From: Austropuccinia psidii
Taxonomy: Eukaryota; Basidiomycota; Pucciniomycetes; Pucciniales; Sphaerophragmiaceae
Assembly: GCA_023105745.1 (NCBI GenBank)
Contig: JALGQZ010000006.1
Span: 29,961,686 to 30,025,685 of the forward strand
Direction: 5' to 3'
DNA: 64,000 nt
Both the position numbers and the translations under genes were made by a program. Positions 1 through 9,336 of the stretch are shown here, one piece after another. Under the pieces are notes generated by a model. It ran no database searches and was not told the DNA's origin. It saw only the letters and a program-made list of their open reading frames with translations. The number at the start of each line of letters is the position of its first letter. The first letter of the stretch is position 1.

Positions 1-565
1 TTCTCTGGAAATGTTTGGAATCATTTTGGACTAAGTGGGATTTATAGTCCACCTTTTACCAATTCTTGTCCTAGTAATGATATATTCCATGGCATTAATG
101 AGGTCCTCTGATGAACAGGGTTCTACAGATCTGCACTTGATATCATGTTCTAGTTCTCCTCCGCAATTCCTTAATATTTTCATATTAATCATTGATTTGG
201 ACATATCTGCGTGTAAAGCAGATAATCTGTCTTTCTGTTTGAGGAACCAAGTAAGTGGTTTATCTTTTTCTGAGTTAAGAATAGCACTTTCAAAAGCATT
301 TTACATTTTAAACCTCTAAGAATTGTGGCCCATTTGGTGATTACTTCATATTTCCACCAAGGAAAATCATATTTTCCATGATCTTGTCTCATTTTGTAAT
401 ACCATTTCTTTGCAGTTCTGGTAAACAAAGAGTGCAATTTACCCACTATTATTTCATCATGTGTATGAAAATACTCTTGTAACATTTAAATTGTTCTTAT
501 GAACTCAATATGGTTGTATCCTCCTTCACCAAGTAATGTTGGTCATTCTTCTAATTTGGGAATAT
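1..565 (-). pseudogene. gag: B1 gag, capsid part, left of the A insertion
   Basis: Structural (capsid-like) polyprotein segment of family B, downstream of the interruption. Read on the minus strand, positions 485-189 give a 98-codon open stretch containing KLHSLFTRTAKKWYYKMRQD, the most conserved gag block, which is also readable in B2 (near 51000) and, more distantly, in D (near 43200). A frameshift near 330 moves the rest of the protein into another frame, where motifs such as KILRNCGGELEH can be followed towards position 1. It is a broken gene: frameshifts plus the physical split by element A. No zinc knuckle is reached inside the window. The assignment rests on homology between copies in this window. 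Confidence 0.8.
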
Positions 566-849
566 ATTTTTGTCACAACCATGGCAATTCACCTCCTTGG
601 ATCCCCATATGGCATATCAAGCCACAGTCCTTTTATGGCCAATTGGCCATATCCATCACCAGTGGCCAATATGGCCACGTCATCATCTTATGGACCATTT
701 ATGGCCATTTGTCTTTTGGGGCCTTCAAGGCCTTTCACCTCAATCCAGAAGCCATAGCGGCAATTTATGCCCAAATGGGTATTTCTGGTCATTTCCCTCA
801 AAAACAGGGGGAATGGCCCAAATGGCTGTTTTTGGCCATTTGGGCTCAT

Positions 850-916
850 AATGCGCATTTTGTGCATTTTTGCGCATTTTACGCACTTTGACGCAAAGTG
901 TCCAAAAGACACTTTG
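850..916 (+). repeat. 10-bp repeat array and overlapping hairpins in LTR A
   Basis: Five 10-bp units around TGCGCATTTT occupy 851-900, the last two being diverged (ACGCACTTTG, ACGCAAAGTG). The array is followed by two overlapping perfect inverted repeats that share the middle arm: CACTTTG (884-890) with CAAAGTG (894-900), and CAAAGTGTC (894-902) with GACACTTTG (908-916). The second hairpin is kept in the 3' LTR with one mismatch, but the array there is shorter. This explains most of the 8-bp length difference between the two LTRs. Confidence 0.75.
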
Positions 917-1610
917 CTGCCCTTTGGGCCAGTTTTTGGCTCAGAACCCAAAAGTGGCCAAAAACCCCAAAGGACCAAGAAACACCTTTCCAAGCTCTGA
1001 AGCCATCACATCCATCTTTTTCCCCTCTGCCTTTCCATCTCAAGACCTTTGGACATAATCTTCTTTCCAATGAACCAATATGCCATAAATGATGTTATAT
1101 ATCATTGTGCATCATTTTTCAACAGCAATTCAATGGTGGCAATATCAAACGGTCATTTCAACATTCCAACATATCATCACATCATCAAGGCACCCAATCA
1201 TTCAGAGGACTCATCAAGGCTCAAGAGCAAGTGTTTCAGCATCAAATACCAATCACGCCATCAAGATGTCCTTGGACAAATCATTCACAGTATTACTCCA
1301 AGGCAATACTGTTCAAACATTCTCAAGGGATTCAAGAGGCAGTTCATTCATTCATTCAACTGTCAAGTGTCAAAGCTCCACTCAATCCATCTTGGTAACC
1401 ACCTTCATTTCAATACAGTCTGGATCCACCAAGAACTGTATTTCATTTTCAAGCATGGGAAATTCATTCAACCCAATTCAATTTCAATATTAGCCAGCTG
1501 TATCAACTCCCAAAACAATCAATACAGCCTCAAGGATCAATACAGATCAGTTTTCAGCCTGAAGAACTCAAGCTCCCAACTTTTCACATATACCGGCTAC
1601 CCTTTCCACC

Positions 1611-1629
1611 CTGGGGGGTTTTTCCCCAG
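1611..1629 (+). other. GC stem-loop in LTR A
   Basis: Arms CTGGGG (1611-1616) and CCCCAG (1624-1629) enclose a 7-base loop GGTTTTT, followed by an AT-rich run. The 3' LTR has the identical structure at 10369-10387. It lies just upstream of the candidate intron. It could be part of the transcript start or end region; the sequence alone does not decide which. Confidence 0.55.
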
Positions 1630-1679
1630 TTAATTAATATACTTTGATTTTATTTTATCTTTATTTATCTGACCATTTT

Positions 1680-1800
1680 GTTAAGTGAATACTGATATTA
1701 TCAAGTCAGTCATTTAGCACCTTTTCTCTTTTTCTTTCTTTGCCTGTCAATGGATATTTGGTGGTCATATCCTTACTAATTCCATTGTTCATTTTGGCAG
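1680..1800 (+). other. Candidate intron in LTR A
   Basis: A stretch of 121 bases starts GTTAAGTG, contains the branch-like TTACTAAT (1773-1780) and ends TTTTGGCAG. The 3' LTR carries the same stretch, also 121 bases, at 10438-10558. In the diverged copy A' (minus strand near 52270-52370) the branch motif and a CAG acceptor persist while the bases between change, but the donor there reads ATTAAG. This suggests a spliced leader. The GTTAAG donor is not the usual fungal GTAWGT, so the call is tentative. Confidence 0.35.
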
Positions 1801-2012
1801 GTTGAAACAGTGATTAAGGACTTACTTGGTTGGATCTTTGGCCATTTGGCTTCTCTTTCCTCTCATTTCATCTCATCTTGTACCTGCATATTTCTTAGAG
1901 GAATTTCTTCTTTTATTTTTATTTTCTTTATTCTTTGGAGTCTTCCAAGTGATTTCCCTGATTGCTGAGTGCCAGGCCACTCTTGTATTTCTGTCCAAGA
2001 GCCCCTGTGACA

Positions 2013-2825
2013 TTATGTTAATTAACTCATAATTTCTTTTCATTCTGTTCATTCTTTATTTATAATTTCATTCACTCATTTCATTGAAAATATTACTCTT
2101 TAATGCTTATGAACCTTATGATTTATTGTCACCTGTCAATTTTCTCTCATTCATTCTTCATTCTGAAAATTGAAAGCGGACCCCAATTTTATTTTTTGTT
2201 TCATTTTTTAATCTTATCTTAAATAATCATCTTTTAATTCATTCATAATTCAGGCATCATCTGAATTTTCATTTGATTTCAAATATTTCATCAAGTTATT
2301 CAGACACATTCTTCACATCAAGATTCATAATTGATTCATTCTTCAATAATTTTGATTTTTAAGAAGAACTCAATTGATTTTGATTTGATTGATTGATTTG
2401 ACATAAATTGATATTGACCTCAAGAAAATTGATTGACCTGAAGATTTGATTGATTTAGCTGATTTTTCACATCAAGAATTTTGACATAAACTGATTTTGC
2501 CTCAAGAATTCACTTTGATTGATTGATTTTCTGCAAGATTTTGCTTTTGATTGATTTGATTCATTGATTTATTGACTTGAAGACTTCATTTTGATTTGAT
2601 TCACTGATTTATTTCAAAAGATTGATGTGATTTTGACTTCAAGACTTCATTTGATTTTTGATTGATTGATGTACCTGAAGATTTCCTTTGAATTCATTGA
2701 TTTTTATCAATTTTCCTCAAGATATTGATTTTGACTTTTGACTTCAAGCATTATTTCAATTGCCTCAAGTTTTTATCTTCAAATTTCGATTCTTGTTCAT
2801 TTTATTTCATTTTTATCCTGAAATC
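2013..2825 (+). other. Element A leader, TTGATT-rich low complexity
   Basis: Untranslated leader between the 5' LTR and the gag start. From about 2340 to 2750 it is dominated by irregular repeats of TTGATT/TTTGATTGA mixed with TCAAGA. C and G are scarce in the middle part. No open frame is supported. No canonical primer binding site is seen at its start. Confidence 0.7.
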
Positions 2826-4163
2826 ATGCCCATCCAACACTCACCTCCTGCAAGGCAGACAAGATCTCAGGACAGAACTCAAGCTGTTCTCACTCCAACT
2901 CCTAGGGCTCCTCTTGATGGCACCCCAGCAGTTTCTCAACTGAGGGCCAAATTGGACAGAGGTCCCACTTTGGAAGGAGTAGCACCGTCCAGGAAGGAAG
3001 GAAGAGTGCCCAGAAGATCAAGCTCATTTTCAGGAGTAGTTGGCAGATTTCCAGGAACTTCAACGACCATTTTCAAGGGTCCAGGTGAAGATGGTGAAGA
3101 GGAGGAGGAGAATTCTGTGGAAGAGGAAGAGTCTGATGGTACTGAAGGTGTCCCTGCTCCTGTGGAGGCATCCCAAGGTACTGGAGGGCCAACTCTAGCC
3201 CAGTCTAATCAGCCTGTCTCTCATCAGTCTGAACCATCTCTATTGGCCATCATGCAGAAAATGACTCAGATTATGGCCAATCTTCAAGCAGCTTCATCCT
3301 CTGAAGCATCAAGACCACCCGCCTTCAAGACTCCATGTATGAAGGCACCAGAATGCTTTGATGGGACTCAACCCTTCAAAATAAGAAGCTTTATTCAGTC
3401 TTGTCAACTGATTTTTCATAATGATGCAGCAAACTTTGCTCAAGACAGAAAGAAGGTTCTTTATGCCACTTCATTTCTCATTGGCAGGGCTGCAAAATGG
3501 ATTGAGCCTTATCTTTCCAATCTCACCAATCAAGATCCAAATCACCTTCTCAATTCATGGAAATTATTTGAATCTCAACTCTTCACCTTATTTGGGGACC
3601 CAAATGAAGTCAGAAAAGCTGAAGCAGAATTAGATTCTTTAAGAATGAAAGAAGGTGGGAATGTATCCTTATACATTGATGATTTCAGCAGTATTGTCTT
3701 GAGAATTGGAGATTGGGGTGAAAGAGCTCTTATCCATCATTTCAGGAAGGGATTTCCATCCAGGATTTTGGATCAATTGGCCTCTCATCCTTCAAGAATT
3801 GACTCTCTTCAAGACTTAATGGATATTACCCTGGAGCTTGATACCAGGTACCATGAGAGGAAAAATGAAAAGAGTCATCATCAAGAGAAGAATCCAGAAG
3901 CCTTGAAGTCAAGTTCTTCTCATCCTCAAAATTCTTCAAGCTCAAGTCAAAAGAAGAAGAAGAATTTTCAGAAGAGGGACAAGCCCCATTCTTCTTTGTT
4001 GAATAAGGAATTCAAGCTCATGAGCTCTGAAAAAGAAAGAAGAATCAAAGAGGGTCTTTGTACCTATTTTGGTGGGAAGCATAGTCTTGAGTCTTGTATC
4101 AAAAGGCGTCAAAACAAGCTTTCCAAAACGTCAGGCAAATTTCCCAGCCAGGGAAAAGCCTGA
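2826..4163 (+). CDS. gag: Element A Gag
   Basis: Structural polyprotein that would form the cytoplasmic virus-like particle of the retrotransposon. It has 445 codons with no internal stop. The start is ATG at 2826 (MPIQHSPP); codons upstream in the same frame are low-complexity leader. Residues 1-150 are proline, serine and glutamate rich, with an acidic run EEEEENSVEEEE. The capsid-like region follows, including QPFKIRSFIQSCQ and GRAAKWIEPYLSNL, then a lysine- and serine-rich basic tail. Near the C-terminus is a degenerate zinc knuckle CTYFGGKHSLESC: the second cysteine of the expected CX2CX4HX4C is phenylalanine. The stop at 4161-4163 lies inside the start of the protease frame, which overlaps by 70 bases in the -1 frame. 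The A' copy has a matching but broken gag. This is the only uninterrupted gene of any element here. Confidence 0.9.
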   Translation: MPIQHSPPARQTRSQDRTQAVLTPTPRAPLDGTPAVSQLRAKLDRGPTLEGVAPSRKEGRVPRRSSSFSGVVGRFPGTSTTIFKGPGEDGEEEEENSVEEEESDGTEGVPAPVEASQGTGGPTLAQSNQPVSHQSEPSLLAIMQKMTQIMANLQAASSSEASRPPAFKTPCMKAPECFDGTQPFKIRSFIQSCQLIFHNDAANFAQDRKKVLYATSFLIGRAAKWIEPYLSNLTNQDPNHLLNSWKLFESQLFTLFGDPNEVRKAEAELDSLRMKEGGNVSLYIDDFSSIVLRIGDWGERALIHHFRKGFPSRILDQLASHPSRIDSLQDLMDITLELDTRYHERKNEKSHHQEKNPEALKSSSSHPQNSSSSSQKKKKNFQKRDKPHSSLLNKEFKLMSSEKERRIKEGLCTYFGGKHSLESCIKRRQNKLSKTSGKFPSQGKA

Positions 4164-7100
4164 GTGGAGACTATGTTGTGTTCAATGGTCTTCACAGTTT
4201 TCCTTCCAGAGCACAATTGTGCATTCTGAATACTGGTGTCAAAAATTCTCTTAAATTTTTTGTTTTTTCTTCTCTTTCTGATGTTTTTTACAGTATTCTC
4301 ATTGATTCTGGTGCTACACACTCATTTATTGCAAAGCAGTTTGTTCACAAGTACTCATTGACTACGTCAGCACTTCCAGAGAAGATTCCTCTTATTATCT
4401 TGGACTCCTCTGAGTCCCCTTCCTTATTTGTGACTCACCATACTACTTATATGGTTGAGCTCCCTTCCTTCCCAAGCTTTGAATGGGACTTTTTAGTCAT
4501 TGATACTCCCAAGGGAAAAGACCTCATATTGGGCTTTGACTTTCTAAATCACTTTAATCCTTCTATTGATTGGAGGCAAGGGCTGATCACCTTTAATGCT
4601 GATAATAAGGACTATTGTGATCCTTATAATTATTTCAGTAATAAATTTTCTTCTGCTAAATCATTTGCAGCTCTGGTTGGTGATTCTAGAACACCATCAT
4701 TTCTATCTTCTGTTCATATTCCTTCCCTTAATTCCCATCAGTCATTACTATCATCTAGAGATGAAGTCATCAAAGAGATTCAAGATGTTGGAGAAGATAA
4801 TTCTGTATCTTCACTTCATCTCTTCTTTGGGAATATGGACCTTCCTCCTTCATCTTATCATGACTCCCTGGAGGAGTTGTGGGATGAAGAGGAAGAGCAA
4901 GAAGAAATAGGTCAAGAATTCTTCTAAACTCTTTGTTTTTTCTTCTCTCTCTGATGTGTTTTACAGTATTCTCATTTATTCTGGTGCTACCAACTCATTT
5001 ATTACACAAACATTTGTTCACAAGCATTTTTTGACAATTTCAGAACTCCCAGAGAACATTCCTCTTATCATTTTAGACTCCTCTGAGTCTCCTTCTTTAT
5101 TTGTGACTCACCATACTAAATATATGGTTGAGCTCCTTTCCTTCCCAAGCTTTGAATGGGACTTTTTAGTCATTGATACTCCCAAGGAAGAAGACCTCAT
5201 ATTGGGCTTTGACTTTCTTAATCATTTTAATCCGTTTATTGATTGGAGGCAAGGATTGATCACCTTTAATTATGATCATAAGGACTATAATGATCCTTCA
5301 ATTTCTTTCAGTAATGACTTTTCTTCTGCCAAATCATGTGCAGCTCTGGTTGGTGATTCTAGAACACCATCATTTCGGTCTTCTGTCCATATTCCTTCCC
5401 TTAATTCCCATCAGTCATTACTATCATCTAGAGATGAAGTCTTCAAAGAGATTCAAGATGTTGGAGAAGATAATTCTGTATCTTCACTTCATCTCTTCTT
5501 TGGGAATATGGACCTTCCTCCTTCATCTTATCATGACTCCCTGGAGGAGCTGTGGGATGAAGAGGAAGAGCCAGAAGAAATAGAAACCGTGATGAAGGTT
5601 GTTCCTCCTGTTTATCACCAATACTTGGATGTATTCTTCAAGGTGAAAGCAGAGAAACTTCCTCCTCACCACGCCTGTGATCATCATATCGAGCTGGAGG
5701 GGTCTCTACCTCCAGTTGGGGTGATCTATTCTTTATCAAACCAAGAGTCAGATACACTCAGGGCCTACATTTTGGAGAATGTAGAGAAAGGTTTCATCTG
5801 GCCAGGCTCCTCCTCAACAGGAGCACCCGTCCTCTTTGTCAAAAATAAAGATGGTGGCCTCCGTTTGTGTGTTGATTACCGCAAACTCAACGCTGTTACT
5901 AGGAAGAACAAGTATCCTGTTCCTCCTATGAATCAGCTTTTTACTGTTCTCAATGGTTCTTCTATCTTCTCCAAGATTGATTTGTGTGGTGCATATAACC
6001 TGCTCAGAATGAAGGAAGGTGATGAACATTTGACATGTTTTAGAACTAAATATGGCAGCTATGAGTATTTGGTTATGCCATTTGGGCTCACCAATGCTCC
6101 TGCCTCTTTCCAAAACCTTGTCAATGATATTTTTTATGATCTTCTTGATATTTATGTTGTGGTTGATTTTTATGACATGATGGTCTTTTCCAAATCTGAA
6201 GAAGAACATGTCACTCATGTGTCCACTGTTCTTTCCAGACTCAGAGCCAATAACCTCTTTGCTAAGGCCTCCAAGTGCCTGTTTCATGTTACTAGTGTAG
6301 AGTATTTGGGTTATGTTGTTTCTTCTGAAGGCCTCAAGATGGACCAAGCAAAAGTCCAGCAAATTCTCAATTGGCCACATCCAAGAAACCTCAAGGCTCT
6401 TCAATCATTCCTTGGCTTTGCCAATTTTTACCACCGTTTCATCAAGAATTATTCAAAGAGGATTAGTTCACTCACAAGTTTCTTCAAGAAAGATCCCCAT
6501 TTTCCCCTCAATGAGGAAGCTCTTAGACAGCTTCATCAACTCAAAGAGGCATTCACCATTGCTCCAATCCTTCTCTACCCACCATTGTAGAGACTGATGC
6601 ATCAGATTATGCCTTGGGTGCTGTACTGAGTCAGATTTCTGACTCAGAAAAACATCCCATTGCATTTGATAGCCGCAAGCTTCTTGAAGCTGAGCTCAAT
6701 ATGAGATTCATGACAAGGAACTCCTTGGCATAGTCTGGGCTCTCAAGCGCTGGAGAGCTTTTCTCCTTTCACTTTCTTCCTCTTTTGAAGTTCTCACCAA
6801 TCATTCCTCACTTCAATATTATATGTCATCAAAGATTCTTACTTGCCGTCAAGCCCGCTGGGCTGAATTTCTCTCTGAATTCCATTTTTCCATCACTTAC
6901 CGCCCTGGCCGCCTGGCCACCCTTCCAGATGCTTTATCATATTGGGACAATGTTTACCCAGAGAGGGGGGAAGATTTCATCAGCAAGAATCCAATGAATT
7001 ATCAAAAAATAATCAAGCAAGATGAAATTCAAGCCTCAAAATTCTTTGCAGTCAAGGGGGAAGCATTTTAAAATTTGATTGAATCAATTCAGAAGGCATT

Positions 7101-8534
7101 ATGGCAAGATTCTCAATATAGAAGTATACTTCAAGATCTGGGTAAAGGTAAATCTGTCCAAGATTATTCTCTTGATTCCTCCTCCCAACTTCTTCTGTTC
7201 AAAGATTGGGTGGTGATCCCAAATGACCCCACAATTAAACTCAGCATACTTCAAAAAAGGCATGACTCTCCTCTATCTGGACACCCTGGCCAAGAGAAGA
7301 CTGTCAAACTTGTCAAGCGGGATTCCCACTGGTCCCGCATGACTCAATTTATCAAGGATTATGTATCATCCTGTCAACAGTGTTCAAGAAACAAAAATAT
7401 TAATCACAAGAAGTTTGGACTCCTCAAGCCTCTTCCAATTCCAAATGGTCCTTGGATTTGTCTTTCAATGGATTTCATCACTCAATTGCCACTGTCCAAT
7501 TCACTTGACTCAATCCTTGTCATAGTGGACAGATTCTCAAAAATGGCAGTTTTTATTTCAACAATGTCTTCAATAACTTCACTAGATTTGGCCCATTTAT
7601 TCATCAAGAATATTTTCTCAAAGCATGGCCTTCCTTCAAGCATTGTTAGTGATAGAGGTTCTCTTTTTGTTTCTTCTTTTTGACCAATCTTTGTCAGCAG
7701 CTCAATATTTCAAGAGATCTGTCAACTGCTTATCATCCAGAAAGTTATGGACAGACAGAGAGGGTAAATCAGATACTGGAACAGTACCTTTGGATGTATG
7801 TCAGTTATCATCAAGATGATTGGAACACCTGGCTCCTTCTGGCTGAATTTGCCTACAATAACTCTGACCACTCTTCAACAAAACAATAATCGTTTTTCAC
7901 TGTTTATAGAAGAGATCCACAATTTGACTCAGTTCACATCACTCAAGATACTCCTGCTGGAAAGTTATCAACAAAAATCCAATCAGTACAGCAAGATGTC
8001 AAGAGAGAACTTGAAGTTGCCATAAACAGGTTTAAGAGGTATGCAGATAAAAGTAGAGCAAGTCCACCTCTTTTCAATCCTGGTGACATGGTATGGCTTT
8101 CTTCCAAGAAAATCAAATCAACTAGACCCACCAAAAAACTGTCTGAAAGATGGTTGGGTCCTTTTCCAATCTTGAAGATAGTCAGCACTCATGCCTACCA
8201 CCTCAAGCTCCAATCTCAATGGAAGTCCATCCACCCAGTCTTCCATATTTAACTCTTAGAACCAGTTGAGACATCAACAATCCCAAATAGGCATCAAGAG
8301 CCTCCTCCTCCAATCATCATTGAAGAAGAAGAGGAATGGGAAGTCTCTCAAATACTGGACTCAAAGCTCAAGAGAGGAAAATTATGGTATCTGGTGGAAT
8401 GGAAAGGTTTCAGTCAAGACCCAGAAAGATCCACTTGGGAACCAACCAAAGACCTCAAGAATTGTCCTGAACTTGTCAAATATTTTCATTCATTATATCC
8501 TGACAAGCCTGGGCCCAATTCTTCAAAAGCTTGA
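4094..8534 (+). pseudogene. pol: Element A pol: protease x2, RT, RNase H, integrase, chromodomain
   Basis: Polyprotein that would process Gag, copy the RNA and integrate the cDNA. Protease copy 1 has D-S-G-A at 4304-4315; copy 2 has Y-S-G-A at 4977-4988. Reverse transcriptase (about 5590-6590) shows LCVDYRKLN, FSKIDLCGAY and MPFGLTNAPASFQ. Its YLDD box reads DFYD (6165-6176), so the first catalytic aspartate is lost. A one-base deletion near 6587 breaks RNase H (ETDASDYALG in the next frame), and another near 6701 shifts it again. Integrase has the HHCC finger (HDSPLSGHPG, CQQC) and the D, D and E residues at 7471, 7651 and 7758. A one-base deletion at about 7679 separates the last two. The chromodomain at 8322-8534 includes YLVEWKGF and STWEP. 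Stops also occur near 7068, 7887 and 8250. The gene is clearly dead as a whole. Confidence 0.92.
4234..5583 (+). repeat. Tandem duplication of the protease module in element A
   Basis: Two head-to-tail copies of about 675 bp (about 4234-4909 and 4910-5583) span the retropepsin and the linker up to the reverse transcriptase. They are closely alike at the 3' half (from the VHIPSLNSHQS coding onwards) and less so around the active site. Copy 1 is read in the -1 frame relative to gag; copy 2 returns to the gag frame and runs on into the reverse transcriptase. The A' copy has a single module whose active-site region matches copy 2. Confidence 0.92.
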
Positions 8535-9322
8535 TTCAATATGGTGCTTGGTGGGGAGAGGAATTACAAAAAGTAAGTCCCACTCCTGGTATCCACCTTT
8601 AGGGGTATTCTACACTTTTTTTTGTTGTAAGAATCACCTTGGCCACTCTGTGAGCACTTTGCAATTTTGGACAAAGATCTTTGGCATGGCTTTCAACTTC
8701 ATTTCCAATCTTATGGCCATTTCCACTTGGGACAATTGGCCATTCACTTTTCAATTCATTTCCAAGACTTCAAAACTCAAATTCATTCCTTCAACATTTT
8801 TTGTTTTTATTTTTATGGCACTGGCGGGAGTGGTAACTACCAAAAGTAAGTTCCTCTCCTGGTGTGAACTTCCCTGAGGGGTCTACAATCTTGTCAAAGC
8901 ATCACCTTGGTCACTTTGTGAGCACCTGGAATCAAATTTCTCTTTCCAGTTCCTTGGCCAATTTCAAAATCAGTTATCAACCTGCGTGATGAAGATTGGA
9001 ACCTCCTCAAGATTCAATTCATTTTTCTTTTCTCTTTTCTCTTTCTTTTATTTTCATTTTCATTCTTTATATTAAATTTTATTTTCATTTTAATTTTATC
9101 ATATGAAAAATCCACCTCAAACAATATTCATTCATTACATCATCAAATCTTGAAGCCAATCTCAAAATAAGATCAAGCAAGTCCTGCGTCATATGACAAA
9201 TTTTCAATATCAGTATTATTTTATTTTCCTCTTAAAAAAACTTTCCTCTATCCCACTCTCAATACTTTCCAATAGCCTCAACAGGCTTCACCTTTTATTG
9301 GTGCTCAGGAGCTCACCATTTC
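8535..9322 (+). other. Element A 3' untranslated region with an internal direct repeat
   Basis: About 790 bases of non-coding sequence lie between the pol stop and the polypurine tract. An imperfect direct repeat of about 110-120 bp occupies 8541-8660 and 8815-8925. Both copies contain AAAAGTAAGT, CTCCTGGT, AGGGGT(A)TCTACA-like and CACCTTGG(C/T)CACT(C/T)TGTGAGCAC segments in the same order. A 200-codon frame over 8266-8877 is an out-of-frame shadow of the chromodomain plus this region and is not called. Confidence 0.75.
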
Positions 9323-9336
9323 AAGGTGGGGGGTAC
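9323..9336 (+). promoter_or_regulatory. Polypurine tract of element A
   Basis: AAGGTGGGGGGTAC directly precedes the 3' LTR. In this type of element such a purine run is kept through RNase H digestion and primes plus-strand DNA synthesis. Position and composition are as expected. Confidence 0.85.

Larger units (their letters stand above)
571..2012 (+). repeat. 5' LTR of element A (1442 bp)
   Basis: Directly repeated at 9337-10770. It begins TGTCACAACC and ends CCCCTGTGACA. The first 350 bp are rich in GGCCA-type motifs (ATGGCCAT, TTGGCCAA). Then follow a 10-bp repeat array, nested hairpins, a GC stem-loop and a candidate intron (listed separately). Open frames inside it, including one of 194 codons at 1049-1633, have no family resemblance and are taken as chance. 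No tRNA-type primer site starting with TGG follows the LTR: the next bases are TTATGTTAATTAAC. Confidence 0.95.

Noticed and set aside
1049..1633. 194-codon open frame in the 5' LTR, with a twin in the 3' LTR
   Set aside because: It is LTR sequence repeated in both LTRs. It is low in complexity, frames differ between the two copies, and there is no family resemblance.
5814..6404. 196-codon antisense frame
   Set aside because: Exact shadow of the reverse transcriptase coding on the other strand.
8266..8877. 203-codon frame after the integrase
   Set aside because: Out-of-frame reading of the chromodomain that continues into the 3' untranslated region; the chromodomain is in another frame.
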